Assembly: GCF_964275005.1 (NCBI RefSeq)
Contig: NC_092685.1
Location: 13,129,571-13,193,570 of the forward strand
DNA length: 64,000 bases
Origin: Diadema setosum
Taxonomy: Eukaryota > Echinodermata > Echinoidea > Diadematoida > Diadematidae
Direction: 5' to 3'
Shown here: positions 14,201-28,000 of the stretch, piece by piece
Layout of the letters: each line of letters starts with the position of its first letter
Numbering within the stretch: the stretch's first letter is position 1
Notes under the pieces: model-generated
What the model was told of the DNA's origin: nothing
Database searches by the model: none
What the model saw: only the letters and a program-made list of their open reading frames with translations
Position numbers and translations under genes: made by a program

Positions 14201-17200
14201 TCCTTCGCAGTGATTTCTTCTACTATGTTTAATTCCTCAGAAATTTAATTTAAAATGAGAAATGCTCTATAAAAGCGACTTTTATACTCTGTTTTTTACA
14301 AAAAGTCCCTACCGTCGGAGGGGGTATCCCCCCTCCCACACCCTCCCCCGCTTGGTCGTTTCGCTCCCTCGCCGAGGATCTCACACCATCACATTATTAT
14401 GTACTCACATTATTATGTACTCCCGTATGTAATAATCATAGTCCTTCGCACTGATTATCTTTTACTATGTTTAATTCCTTTGAAATTTGCTTTTAAATGG
14501 TCGCTTCGCTCCCGCGCCGAGGATCTCACATCGTCACATAAATGTGCCCCCGTTGAGATTTTGCCCCCCCCCCCCAAAAAAAAAAAAAAAAAAAAAAAAC
14601 AGAAGTGTTCCGGCGCGCTTGCTTATCATATACATGCTTTTCTCCTGCCCCCCCCCCCCCCCCCCAACCCAAAAACAAACAGCAATTATTGTCAGGTGTC
14701 TAGTTTTCGAAGACTTTATGTCACGATATTTTAACAATTCGTTCGAAAAAAAATAAAAAGAGATTCGAATTTTCTGTCGCTGGAAGGTTAAAATGTGAAC
14801 TGACGCCACGTTCAAGTTGTCTTGGGTAAAATGAGCAGAGCCAGTGAATGCTCTTACAAACTATGAGGAATTGATGGAATTTGTGAGGTTCACACATTTT
14901 ACGATACATTAAAATATCGGTCGCAATCACATTATGCAAATTAGATCATTCATTTATTCAGTTAAATAATACAATGTTGGCTGTAGCTCAACAAGTATCC
15001 CAATATTTAGCTCATTACAATCATTTTGAAATACTCCATCAATAATCGAGTAATGATAGAATGAAAATACAAAATAAAGAATTAAACGCCATCACTGCCT
15101 TGCGATTGCAACACGACTGCAGTAATTATTTTATGCAGAGGAAATTATATCCCTATGTTTATTTAATGACAAATCCTCAACGCTGCTGGGTTGCAGGCCA
15201 ACAGGAGGGATCTTCTGAGAACATTCATTTCAACTCTATTTCGATTGTAGTAACACAGGATGCCTGTACATATTGATACTTACAGTAACCATTAGCCACC
15301 TAGCGGCTTATAAAAGCCGAATGAAAAACGTCTGTAAAACGTCTTGGTGCATCATCATACAAACTTTCTATAAGCCAACAACTTTAATCTTATGCCTTAC
15401 TTTCTCCTAGTTGTATTCCGATCCATTCAGTTATAAAATAGATAAAATCATTGTCATCTTTTCTGCGTAAACGTATCTTTCTGCACCTGTTTCTCATCTT
15501 GGTACGTTGTGTATATCCAAAGATGATTTACAGTCGTGCGTGATAAAAAAAGAATGGGAGTTCAATAACTGACAGCAAGAGGGTTAATCGTAGTGTTGTG
15601 GGCCATGGCTTCTCTGTGTGTTTTTGCTGGTTGAAGATGTATTCCCATGTCGGTGGGGGCATGTAGGGGATAAATAGACGCTCGCCTCCACTCCGGCCCC
15701 TGGATTCAGCCTCCGGGGTCGGAGATATTAATTTAGCGGCAGACGAAAATAATCATGGTCTCTGTAATGAAACACAGCTTGCCGGGGTTCGTGGAAACCG
15801 AATTGTTGTCAGGAGTGGACGGAGATATAGCAAGATAGATTGATAGAGAGAGACATACAGACAAATATAAAAAGAATATGAAAGAAAGAAAGAAAAAAAA
15901 AGAAAGAAAGAAAGAAAAAAAAAAAGAAAGAAAGAAAGAGAAAAAGGTGAAATCATTCACGTGCCTATTTTTTTTTCTCTTGTTAAACAAGATTCAAAGA
16001 ATAAAGATAAAAAAGGAAACAGAACGTAAGAGTATTGAAGGTAGATTGACATCAATTATGTTCTTCATCAACAACAACTGCTATACACAAAAACGTGGTC
16101 AAATGTACTCCAGTTTGGTGCAATATGAAAGTCTTTTATTCATATTTGGATATTCAATCCAATAATGAAGTATAGAGTAGATACGTGTGCGGGTTCAGTC
16201 AAAAGGGATAAACGCCACAGAAAACGGAGAGAAAATGTAAAGGAGGTAAAAGGCAACGGTCAGCATGTTATTGTTATTACTATATAGTATCTTGACGATT
16301 TCAATGTTGATTGGAGCTCCTTTTATCAGTGTTCCAGGTCGGAACTAATCGCCCAGGTCCCTGTCGCTGGATCGCCCCTTGTTTACAAGGCTCGTCTCGT
16401 CTCGATAACACTTCGACATCAGCACTAGACAACTCGCCGTCTCGCAGTATGTTGAAAGAACGAACCCTGGGACGGAGTGGTGCGGCGTGAGATAGCGGCG
16501 CTTCTGACTGCAGTTGTTTCGTAATAATACATGCAGGGGGTGAACACAAAAGAAGTTAAAGATTGAAACGAAGGGAAAGGTAGCCCAGCAAGCAAGCTGA
16601 AACATTGGCAGACAGGACAGGAGACAAACAAAACAATAAATCATACTTGGGGCCGGGTCAAATCAAGTACTGGACGTTGGACAGAGAGTGTGTGTGGGGG
16701 GGGGGGGGGGGACGGAGAGAGAAAAAGAGAGGTAAGGATGGAGAAATACATGTAGAGAAGTTAGGATGGCTGCAATGGTGCGACAATTATTCATTTCATT
16801 CTGAACTCATCGCTAAGACGAGTGTTCTGCATTTTAAGACGCTTAATACAGAACTGAGTAGATTTACTGTAATAGAATCATTTTCTGAAGAAAGAACCAT
16901 GTCATTTACGTGTTATGGATATGAAAGTAAACTGAAATGAAATTCACTGAGTTTTGTAAGCAGTCGTCATCTCCACTGAACATGATGAATGATAATTCCT
17001 TTTTATTCAAATGGCACTCGGAAGAATTACTGTCCGCACTTACTGATTGTTTGCATGCACTGAATAAAGAAACAACGATAAGGCATTATAACAGACGGAA
17101 AAAAATGGCAAACAAACGCTGAAATCAATGTGGCATGATCTCAAATTCTGTTCAGGGAGAGGGAAAGGAATTTGCGAAACGTTTGTATTTGTCGGGTACA

Positions 17201-20200
17201 TTCATGACAAGGAGTAGCAGAGTGAGATGCACAACAATGATCGTAACCATGGTAACCGAATAGAGTGTTCGCACTCTCATATAGCATGTATGGTATCAAA
17301 TATGGCAGGATAATGTTTCCAAGTGGAGCAATTCCGTTGTTGAATGTTTTGTTATTAAAAGAATTTACTTTCCACTACTTTAGTTGTGGCACTTTTGTTC
17401 TAATTCAACAATTTGACTGTTTTGCGTCAGATAAGGATATAACGTAGTTGCATGCCCCGATTGCATGGAGTGTGTTCATTTCAGAGAGAAGTCATACTGA
17501 TGGTATGCCCATGTCCTGGCCTGATTGTCCATTGCAAAACCGCCACAACAGAATCGTACCAATCTACGCGTATATGAAACAGACTATGTATTGCTTTCGT
17601 TCATGCAATAATGAAGGTCACATGGTATGTAGGAAATTGCGAAAGTGCGGAAATTATCGGTTCAGTGTTTTCCCTAAGGTGCCAAAAGTAAACCTTCAAA
17701 AATGCTTAACAAATTGGATTTCATGCACGCTGATTTGGGGTTCTTCTTGTGAAGAAATTCACTATGACTTATATTCCAAATATGTATTTAATGTTCCAGC
17801 GCAGCGCAACCCCCTGAGCGTTTTTGTTTTATTCAGTTTTTGTAGGCTTTGTAGACTTTATAGTTTTTGACAGCCAATTTATATTTTGATTTAATTTGGT
17901 GAGCAATTGCATTTTACTGGCTAAATATTTCGTCAAATTTTGTGCGATTTGAAGGAGTGGACGAAATTGAGACCAACTTCTTTTTTAATCGTTTTTAGAT
18001 GGTACACTCAAGGTTCATACCGCTGAAATGTATGTCAATGTATGTTATAAAGTTTGAAGCCTTGACTTGCAAGTTTACAAAACTCATACAAAAACTACAA
18101 TCACGAGATATACCATATGGAATATTGCTAGAATGTTATCCACCGAACTTTCATGATATAAGAAAGTTTTGAAAGTAACGCTTAGGGAGAAAAACAAACA
18201 AAACTAGACAGAATGAATATATGGAATAAATAGGAGGAACATAGGGGGATAAAAGGAAAGCTCTTGGAATATAATAGAATGAATAACAGAAGACGCCGGG
18301 GGACGATAAGAAACAGAATGGAGACGTAACAGAAGATAGACCTTAACAGTGACACAAGGATAAGACAAAAACAAGATTTGTTTGATTCGCGCTTTATTTC
18401 TGCATGGCATGATATCGGTTTGGATAATATGTCTGTGTGAGCGGTATGGTATAAAGACAGCGATATGATGTCTGTGATATGACGAGGTTACATATCGCCT
18501 GGTGACGTCTGCGCACGGAGTAGTGTCGTCAATCCCTGCACCAGCGGTATGTTTGGAATGCGGTACTACTTCCATCGCGCTGCTGAGCTCCTGCTCGGCT
18601 CGGCTCCTGACGGCGCAATATAGGACAAGCACGTACCATCCACGGTACATCCGGACTTGTCGCGGGATTCGCCCAAAATGCACTCACTCCGCCCAGATTT
18701 AGCTTCCGCTCTGGCAGGCTCGATCTTCGACGATGTGACATTCATACAATGATAAGGCTTGTGTTTTATCTCAAGCGCGTTCCAGAGACATTATTTTCGT
18801 CAGAGTCATATCTAGAAACGATTTTTTTTCTTCACTTTCACTTTCTCGTTTTTGTTTATCAGAGGATGTTTTTAGAAGAATAAAAACATGTTTTTCAGTC
18901 AACATAAATTAGCCTTAAAAAATGCAATTCCTCGCTACGAAATTATACTTCGTAATAATCCCCAGAGAGCCGTTGGTTATCTTCCGACAAATATGTATGA
19001 AAGCAGTCACTATATTTCCTCTTACGGTAGCTCTATGTATACTACAAACATGTATGTTTAACACACATCCACATAAGTTGCACATGCAGAACTAAACAGC
19101 ATCTACTGTATAGTTCCTACACAATGAGTTCTGTTGTTTCTTCGGAAGTTGCGTGTTCTTTTCTTCTTTTTTTTAAATATCAGTTCTTGTATAATTCAAG
19201 ACTTGGGATCTGTTCATGCAATCAGGTGCTGTCGTTTAAAGGGGAAATCCAGTCCAAATATAACATTGATAAGAAAGAGTAAACTACTACGAGTTCAACG
19301 ATATAATTTCGATCGAAATCGGACGAAAAATAAGGAAGTTATGACATTTTGAAGTTTCGCTATTTTTTTTGGGGGGGGGGGGGGAACAGTTCTTGAACAG
19401 TGAATATGCAAATGGCAAAGTGAGCATGTCATTCCCTCACCCCATATAGTTTGTACATAAAATTTTGAAATTTCCAGTTTTTCATTCAAACGCAATATGC
19501 CCGAGGTTCAAATCCTCGTATGTCTAACTGATCACTATTCTGAAATGGGGAAAACTTCAAAATGTCACAACTTCCTCATTTTCATCCGATTTCAGTCAAA
19601 TTTTTACTGTTGAACTCGTAAGATTTTACTCTTTTTTATCAGACTAACTTATATTTGAACTAGATTTCCCCCTTTAAGACTTTATAAACGACCCGGGCAG
19701 GCAGCCTATATGCAAAATGTTCATGACCGGTAAATGCAGTACAAGATTTCACCAGGCAGTGCGTCTTCATTTAAGACTAGCATCACCCACAAGGACCGCA
19801 TTATGTCAATTAGCAATCGCAGAACCCACTTCTACAACATTGGCCGCGTGAATCATTAGGACTCCAGCGACGGTATGAATTTTGGTTGCAGAATCTAGAT
19901 ACATTCATACCTCTGCGTTTTTATTCGTCGTGATAAACAAACCTGATTCTATTTTAGGTAGCTGTGTGTTTCAATTTCTCAAGGACAAAGAGGGGCAATA
20001 CTTGTGGAACACAAATAAAAACAGGGGAATTGGTACTTGCCAAAGTAATAGATTCGAATCTATTTGCTTGTTTATAATGATGACCAAACGTGTCATCCAG
20101 ATCTTTCCATATCCTTTTTTTTCATTGCGTCCAAACGCCCCAGCCCCGCATTAAAGGGTAGAAACCACCTAATCATTGGTGGATGAAAGAACGAGCTAGT

Positions 20201-20367
20201 CTAGGAGGTCGTGATAGAAAAGGGCAAGACAACTGAGATAGAGAGAAGTTATGCACCAACATTCGAACATGGAAAAATAAACTTGCGTTCCCCATTTGTA
20301 CAAGTAAGCTAGTGTAGACATGTAAGTGATGATAATAATCTCATGTATACATTCTAGATAGGAAGAT

Positions 20368-20412
<45 letters not shown>

Positions 20413-20420
20413 AAGATAGG

Positions 20421-20474
<54 letters not shown>

Positions 20475-23400
20475 TTATGAAAATGGACAAATAGACGGAT
20501 TGGAAGTTTGGTAATAGATGAATAGATACACGGACAGAAAACTACACATATAGTTTGTTACATAAATGAATGAATAGGCAAATAGATAAAAAGCTTCGTA
20601 GGTTTGTATAGATAGAAAAATGAATAGACAACATGCAGTTTATCAGATATGGTAGGTTGGTCATATTAAGATAAATTTATAGATTCGGATCTATCTATCT
20701 GCCTCATTATAAGTAAACACTTTGTATTTACCTGTCTGTTACCTCTTGACAAGGATATCAGGAGAGGAAGTTCCTGAGGAACTTCCTCAGGAGAGAAAGT
20801 TTTATGCTGTCTTGGCTTGTTTTATCTGTACTCGCATTTTGTGATTATACTATGATGTGTAACAATACTTGAAGCTGTCTATAAGAAACATTTTATACAG
20901 GACTGAAAAATAACAATAGTCAGGTTTACAGCTAAAGAAATTAATCATTTTATGTAAGAAATACAGGTTACACTGATCTAGTGAAAGAGGAGAGAAACAG
21001 TAGGAAAGGAAAAAACGAAAAAAAGCGAAAACGAAAGCTGTCATGGTGATAATATAGAAAGAAAGAAAGAAAATGATTACGTTGCCATAAGTGAGGGTTG
21101 GAAAATAGCTTAAAGGGGCATTCCAGACGATTTTTTATAATTTCACATCATCGAGTACATAAATCAACAGCTCTATGTATGTCTATGGATTTGTGGAATT
21201 TATTGTGGTCCTTGAGCAGAGAAATCAGTACTTTGGTAACACAAAACAAATTACACTGAACAAGAATGATGACATAGGAGCCTCACATAATATATTTCAG
21301 AAATGTAAATTGATAGCAGTGTAATTCCATTTCAATACCATGTGCTCAACAGGTTCACCTGTGTAGATGCATGCTTTCTTCTTTTGTTCTGCTTCCTTGA
21401 GCCCCTACTCATCTGTCTTTATAGTGAGGCTGCCATGTCATCATCCTTGTTCATTGTGATTTTTTTTACAAATTTTGAAAACATTCTTATTTCTCATCCC
21501 AACCACAAAATTCTGAAACTCTGTACCCAGTATAACCAATTTGTATTTGTTCATAATGTAAAAGTCTAAAAATCACCCGAGGTCTCCTTTAAAATTAATA
21601 AGGTGAGACCATAATGGTAAAATGAAAAATAACACTTCGTGTTCACGTTTATTGGTACGGTGGAATTACGACTGAAATAAAAGTCTTTGCCCTCCCAGGT
21701 TGCCTTCAGAAACCAAAAGCAGGAATTAATACCAATCTCCGATAAATCCCACGACCGCACCAGGGCGAGAGGTTAATGTCGTCAATGACCTGCGTGGAAT
21801 GGAGACACGCAGCATGATCGGATCGAGCCCGGTATGGGTCCCGGGTGCCGCGGCAATACACCAAGCTGCGGAAAATGCTGCCCGATGATAACTTTGCAGC
21901 AAAGCTCAAATCGCAGCCATCCGCCATAACAACCACGGGCGCTTTCTGCAACGTCGTGCTCTCGTCGGCGGGCGATCCTCTCTATTCATCGGCGACTTGA
22001 CTCCAAATAGCTCAAGCGCCGGAACATGACCTACATCCCTGCCGCAGCGGAGGGAGAGCAATATCTCGGGATGTTTAATTGACGCAGCAATCTATCTTGA
22101 AGATGTTTACGTCACATGCCAAGCTGTCAAGCGCGCCCATCTCAGCGCGAAGAGACGGCTAACAACAATCGTGGGGTAGTAGCTGTGCCACAAACGTCCG
22201 TGATGATTAAAGATTTGAGCTACGGGGTCAAGCGGAGATAACTACCAGTCGTTTGCAGGGTCGATTTCCGTCACTTATTTCCACTGGCAAGTTGCCAATG
22301 CATCTTATGAATATGCCATGATTGGGATTCTTGAAAGATGGCAAATCTATTTTAAAGATACTTTCCTCTATTGTGTGCAACAAAGTCTTACAATGGAGAT
22401 TTATCATCCTCTTCTTTTTTTTTCTTCCTCTCTCTTGACAGGTCAAGCGAAAGAAGAGTCAAGCAGCGCCAAGAAGCTGGGGCCTGAGACAAGTTGCCCT
22501 TCACTTCCAGTTGTGCCTTCTAATCTAAGCGAGGATTCCACCAAAAGTGCTGCGCAGACAAAGGGTTCTTTACCATCTATCTCTGTGATGGCCCCTGCCA
22601 CCATCCACGAGGAAACCGAGTCAACGGAACCGTCTACGATACCAAAGAGTGTCCCAAAGGTCAAACGTGTAATCCCACGACTCTCCTTTACAACGGAAGT
22701 GACGTCATCTTCTGTGACATCATCCTCTGAACCGTCATCACCTGAATATAAGGAAAAAAGGTGCAAAATACCTACCAAAACGAAAACGCATATAGATCAG
22801 CCGCCTAAAACGAGGGTCATGCCGATAATATGTGTCGTTCCAGAATCTGATAAAAGCGACAGTGAAGGTCAAATGCCAGGTCAAAATACCACACAGAAAA
22901 GTGGCTCTCCTCCTGTCGAGAAAAGCAATGAACTTCATGTACAGTTTTCGGTAAAGCAATCATTTGAACGTCCAAAGGGTGTTCCGCGTAAGGAAAGTCT
23001 GGGCATACCATCTGTTGTTACAGGGGAGATCGCATACCCCGGGGCTCGGAAGAAACAACCTAATCAGAGAGAGTCTGAACCTTTGACAATTACAGTTCAA
23101 CCTCCTACAATTTGTGAAACTGAGCAAGCTAAGGACCAAAATATTACCCAGGAGGTGGTCAGACCTATTCCTCAGAGGACTGACAGTCTGGGAATTCCGC
23201 AGGTTTTCACAGGTGAGGCATCTTTTCCCATGAAACAACCGCAATCTGGAATTCCGGATGATCGAACACTTGCAACTTCTCAACCTAAAAAGCCTCCAGG
23301 GGCCAGGAGGAAAGAAAGTCTGGAGGTCCCCTCTGTTCAGATTGGAGAGGTTTCTCTCCCTCCCGTAGAAAAGACATTAATGGGACCTCCTCAAGACAGA

Positions 23401-24984
23401 CCAGTCAAGCGCCATCGTCCTCGAAGCTTAGATATTCCATCCTTGTCAGCTTCGCCAGCTGTCGACCCTACCGTCGGTGATCCTCCAATGCCCGCTCCCT
23501 CTTCTAAAAGGAAACATGCTTCCATTTTGAAACATGGTAACAGTCAGGAAAAACCAAGTAGGAAGAAGTCCGTCACTTTTTCGCCAACTGTTTCACCCCA
23601 AGAGTTCAAACCGGAGTTCAGCTTCGATCATGAATCTGATGGCGCCATATACGCAGCCCCAAAGCGACCCAAGATATTCCGTCATTACAGCATTGATGCT
23701 TCCGAAAGTTCATACCGAAAGGAGAGGTACCGGGCCTCCGGAAGACAGATTGCAGAAGCAAAGGAAGCTGGCATTCTCTTCACGGAGGACATCCCAAACA
23801 TTACTGGTGTGGCTAGGACTAACGACGACAATGAAAACAGTGCTATTCATGAGCTTGATTCACCTATGGAGACAAGGTTGGCCTCAGCTGAGGAGAAGGA
23901 TGACGACGAGGAAAGTGATGATGTGTTTGTGAGTACCAGGTCTATTGAATTAAGCAATGCCAAAGCTCGTTTTCTTGCCGCAGGAGGTGCTAAAGCAGTG
24001 ATGTCCGTATTGTGCACGCAAGACTCATGTGACTCCCATGGTCAAGGGACCAAGTATTCTAGTGTTGACCTCCTCGAGGCGGAAGCGAAAGCTATTTCAC
24101 ATTCTTTGACCCCGCCAAGTGAGCCCGAGGAGACGCCTTCCGGCGGTGATACTGCAACTGAAGACATCTGTGACCAGTCACCGGCGGAACCGTGGAGATC
24201 TTCCAAAACAGCATCAACCAAAGAGAAGTCGTCTGGCATCGTTGTGTTGCAAGACACCGAGTCAGCCAAAACTACCACTCTCGCCTCTCCGGTCAGAGAA
24301 AGTAGCGAGAGGGGTGCCAGTCGGTTCTTTTCCAACGAAGACTTGAACCTCCGTGCGTCACTCTTGTTTGTGGAACCCGTGCGTAGTTCCATGGAATCAG
24401 ACCTTTCGGAGGGTCGCTTCAGCCATTCCTCTGAGGAGAGCGAAGGCTCAGTCAACGACGAGCTGGATGTTGTGCAGCCTGTGTCAACGAGTGCCAAGAG
24501 CAGATTCTTCCTGTCGTGCCAGAACGTTGAACCAGGACCCAAGATCCATCGCATCCATAGTGACGACATTTGGACGACCCCAACGATACCAGAGCTTCCA
24601 GAGCCTCTAGGTGAGTTACATGAACCGAGGATGGGGATATTGTCTTGATATGTTTGCTGTTGATATAAGTGACGCAAAGATTCTATGGAACGTTTAATGA
24701 AAAAAAAATAACATGAAAACAGTAATTTCTTTATTGTCACAAAAACATCCTGGAAAAAGCATTTCTCAAAATATGGTATTGTTTATGTAATATTGTGCGA
24801 TGTCTTGTTAATATGATTTTTGTTAACCATAGTTATCTACCCCATTTGGAGCGCGTAAATTCACTTTCAACCAAGCGCACCCTCTGGGCACTGTTCCAGA
24901 TATCACTCAAGCTGTAACGTTTCAAAACAATGCGGTGTTCTCAAAGAAAACAATATCATATACTTATATTATAAATATAATATA

Positions 24985-25036
<52 letters not shown>

Positions 25037-28000
25037 CATTACACGTCATATATATCATTGTGTACAAGCTGCTGAGGTGGTAACGCAGGTATACCGTCAT
25101 TCTTTCATACAAGCTTGTCCTATTACCACGTGTTACTGATCTATCTATACAAACATTCAACATAGCCATCACTGTTTTGAATCTTTTTCCCCGTACAGGA
25201 GAAACTTTTACCTTTATTCTAACTTGCTTGGGTAAAATTTAATTTTCATTATCTATCTCATCATTATCGAAATATATAAAATGTATCATTTATGTTTCTT
25301 GCGTTATTAAAGAGTAGAACAGGAATAGTAGAGATGACTGCACTGATTCGATTACTTGTGATACAAGACAACACAATTACCAGCTAGTCATTTGATGCTT
25401 TACCTGCTGGTCGAACAACAACGTTGGTATCTTTCGAATCAAAAGAAGATAACAAGGCAAATTTCCGATTTTCAGGATATTTCCTCTCACAGCATTGATT
25501 AACTTCCAAACAATCTATCTTTCAGCACAACCAATAATCCATTCTGTTTTGGGGGCAACACTTATGATTACAAGGAGACGTTTTTATGTGTGTGTGTTGT
25601 TTGTTTAGATTTTTTCCCCATTTTCATGCTTTGAACACACATTGCAGTGTGGTCTATGTCTGGCTGATAAAAGATATGTTTGGCCATGCAGAAACTATAA
25701 TCATACGTCAAGTTATGCACAGAAAAAAAAACCAACATTACGCTCGTATATGACAACAGGAACAGCAACGGTACGGGCCTCTCTGTCTTTTAAAATCATT
25801 TCAGATGTTGTATATCAACCTTTGTTTTCTTCGTAATAGAGAATAATCATTTCATATTGAAGAAGTAACAAAAATGCTGTAGAACCGATATCTTTGGCAG
25901 TAGTCACAACCTCTATTCTAGTTCTTTCATAAGTAAATTCTGTTTCCAGCAGCGGTGACCTCTCTCTCGTTCTTGTCCCAGAGAAAAGCTCTTGTTAATG
26001 GGCAAGCTCATCAAAATATAATGATGTGTAGATTAACGAATGCAGCAATATTAGTGGAACACATCATCACATCAGTACGATTTGGCGAAAATCTGAAAAT
26101 CTGTTCAAAAGTTATAAAATTTCAAAGTTTTGGTGCAGCCGTCGCTGAATGAGAAGACTCCTGCAGTTCGTTGTGCTGTACATTATGCACAACGCTATAA
26201 AAAAAAAAAAAACGAGAAAAGTCAACAATCTTTCCTTTTTTATGACAAGTACGAATCTCTTGACGTTTTATAGACGTTATAAAAGGCTATATCATCCCCC
26301 CCCCCGCTTTCTTAAAGAGGTGAGTGAAGTGTTCTTTCACTATGCGAGTAAATAGGAAAATGTGTTGTGTCTTGTCTATATTTTCTTTATATCATTGTGC
26401 ATACAATGTCATGACGTCATAAAATGTTGTAGTCTTCTCATCCAGCGATGGCTGCACAAAAATTTCAAAAGTTATGCGGAATGTTCCATTATCCTCAAAC
26501 TTTCACTGATACCCTTTACTGCTATCGTTGCATTCACTCAATCCACGTATCTATTAAACGAACTTGTCATTTTAAGAGCTGTTGATAAAGTGATATTGGT
26601 AACAAAAAAAAATGACTTGTGGCGATGATGTCTATAGCGGTGCACCTCAAGCCACTGCTCGTGATTTGATTTAAACAAACAATTTTCCCACATTAATCAT
26701 ACATTGGACAAACAATATGTAAATATATTTGAATAATCGTGTATACAAATCATAAAATATAGAATACGTATACATAGCCACACACGAACAATAGACCGGT
26801 TCTGTAATGTATTCAGATTCTATGCATGCTTTGTTCACAAAAGCTGCCCTTAGCAACCACAAAGCTTGCCAGAGGCCTGCCCGACTTAGCAACAACCATG
26901 GACCTAATACACATGGACATATTCATTCATCGTATCGTTAATTAATTCATGCATCGGTACATCTCAAAAGCGCCACAAAGACATTTTTAGCATGCTTCAC
27001 TGTTTTGATCCCATGATCGTCACCGCCAGCAAGCCGGGTAAAGAACAAGGCGGGCATTCGAGAAATCTAAAACTATATGCGCAGAAGAAAATAACTCACA
27101 AAAATCAAGTAAAGTGAATGTGCAGTTGTGGTGTATGTTAGGAAATCACACCTCAAACAATCTCGCTTGGGAGAAGCAGGCGGTTTTTAAAAGAAAGCTA
27201 ACATTTTGGCAGAATGATTGTGATTTGTGATCTCAATATTTCACTTTTCCGCAACTTATTCCAGAGCGAAAAGGGACGGTAATGGCAGAGAACAGGTGTA
27301 TCTTGCCATTAGGCAAGGTCTTATGCGTGTGCGAAAATGTGCGAATCAGCATTTACCAATCTTTTGACACAAAATTTGTCATGATCTCAGGTTTGCTGCT
27401 CCTCATCATCTGTATTTATTTAAAGACATTTCCGTCTGAAAAAGGCACATCAGCGAAACAAGACTGAAATGAGGGAAAATATTCTTTTGTTAGTGACAAT
27501 ACATGATCACGCTATATTAATCGTTGTTGTCCAGACACCTGAATTTACTTATTAAGATGCACATAATCAGGTGTCGGCGACGATCATTACATCAAAGAAA
27601 GACTGCAGTGAACAGTCCATGTATATTAGGTTCATGCAACAACTATAAGCGAGTTCCTGCCTATGGAACTTAATAGGCGTTTTCACATCAGCCCGATGTT
27701 TCGAAATAGCGCGATATTTTCTGACTTGGGAAATTAACCCGATCACGAAATAGCGTGCTATTTGATAATGTGAATACAAATTGGCGCGCTAATTGATCGA
27801 GAAAATTTCTCGAGTCCAACTCGGAAAATTTCCGAAATAGCAGGATAATTAATGCGAAAAGCGCGCTATTTGATAATGTTCGGGCTGATGATGTGAATAG
27901 GAAATAAAATAGCGCGCTAATTTGCGATCGCGAAATATATCTCGAGCTTGGACTTTTATCGGGCTGATGTGAAAAAGCCTACTGGGAAGGGGCAGGTTAA

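Larger units (their letters stand above)
3236..22441 (+). other. Intron 1 (19.2 kb), repeat-rich
   Basis: No supported exon. It holds microsatellites (GT/CG mix 7114-7190, GT 7387-7430, CA/TA 9595-9740, CA 10764-10830, GT 11167-11202, GAAA 15875-15945, GATA 20364-20475), a hAT-like element (13653-14621), two TTAA-flanked inverted-repeat elements (19236-19677, 21110-21592), and GC-rich islands near 10.02-10.26, 12.9-13.1, 16.30-16.56, 18.49-18.74 and 21.7-22.2 kb that could be enhancers or alternative promoters. Phase 1 on both sides would tolerate skipped small exons of length divisible by three. Confidence 0.75.

Noticed and set aside
17448..17870. 140-codon open frame on + in intron 1
   Set aside because: No domain, AT-rich, several adjacent stops in all frames and no splice sites compatible with the surrounding gene.
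18204..18683. 159-codon open frame on - in intron 1
   Set aside because: Composition is non-coding-like and no homology is seen; the GC-rich part is better described as a possible regulatory island.
24042..24740. 232-codon open frame on the - strand opposite exon 2
   Set aside because: It mirrors the low-complexity coding of exon 2; no splice logic or family similarity.
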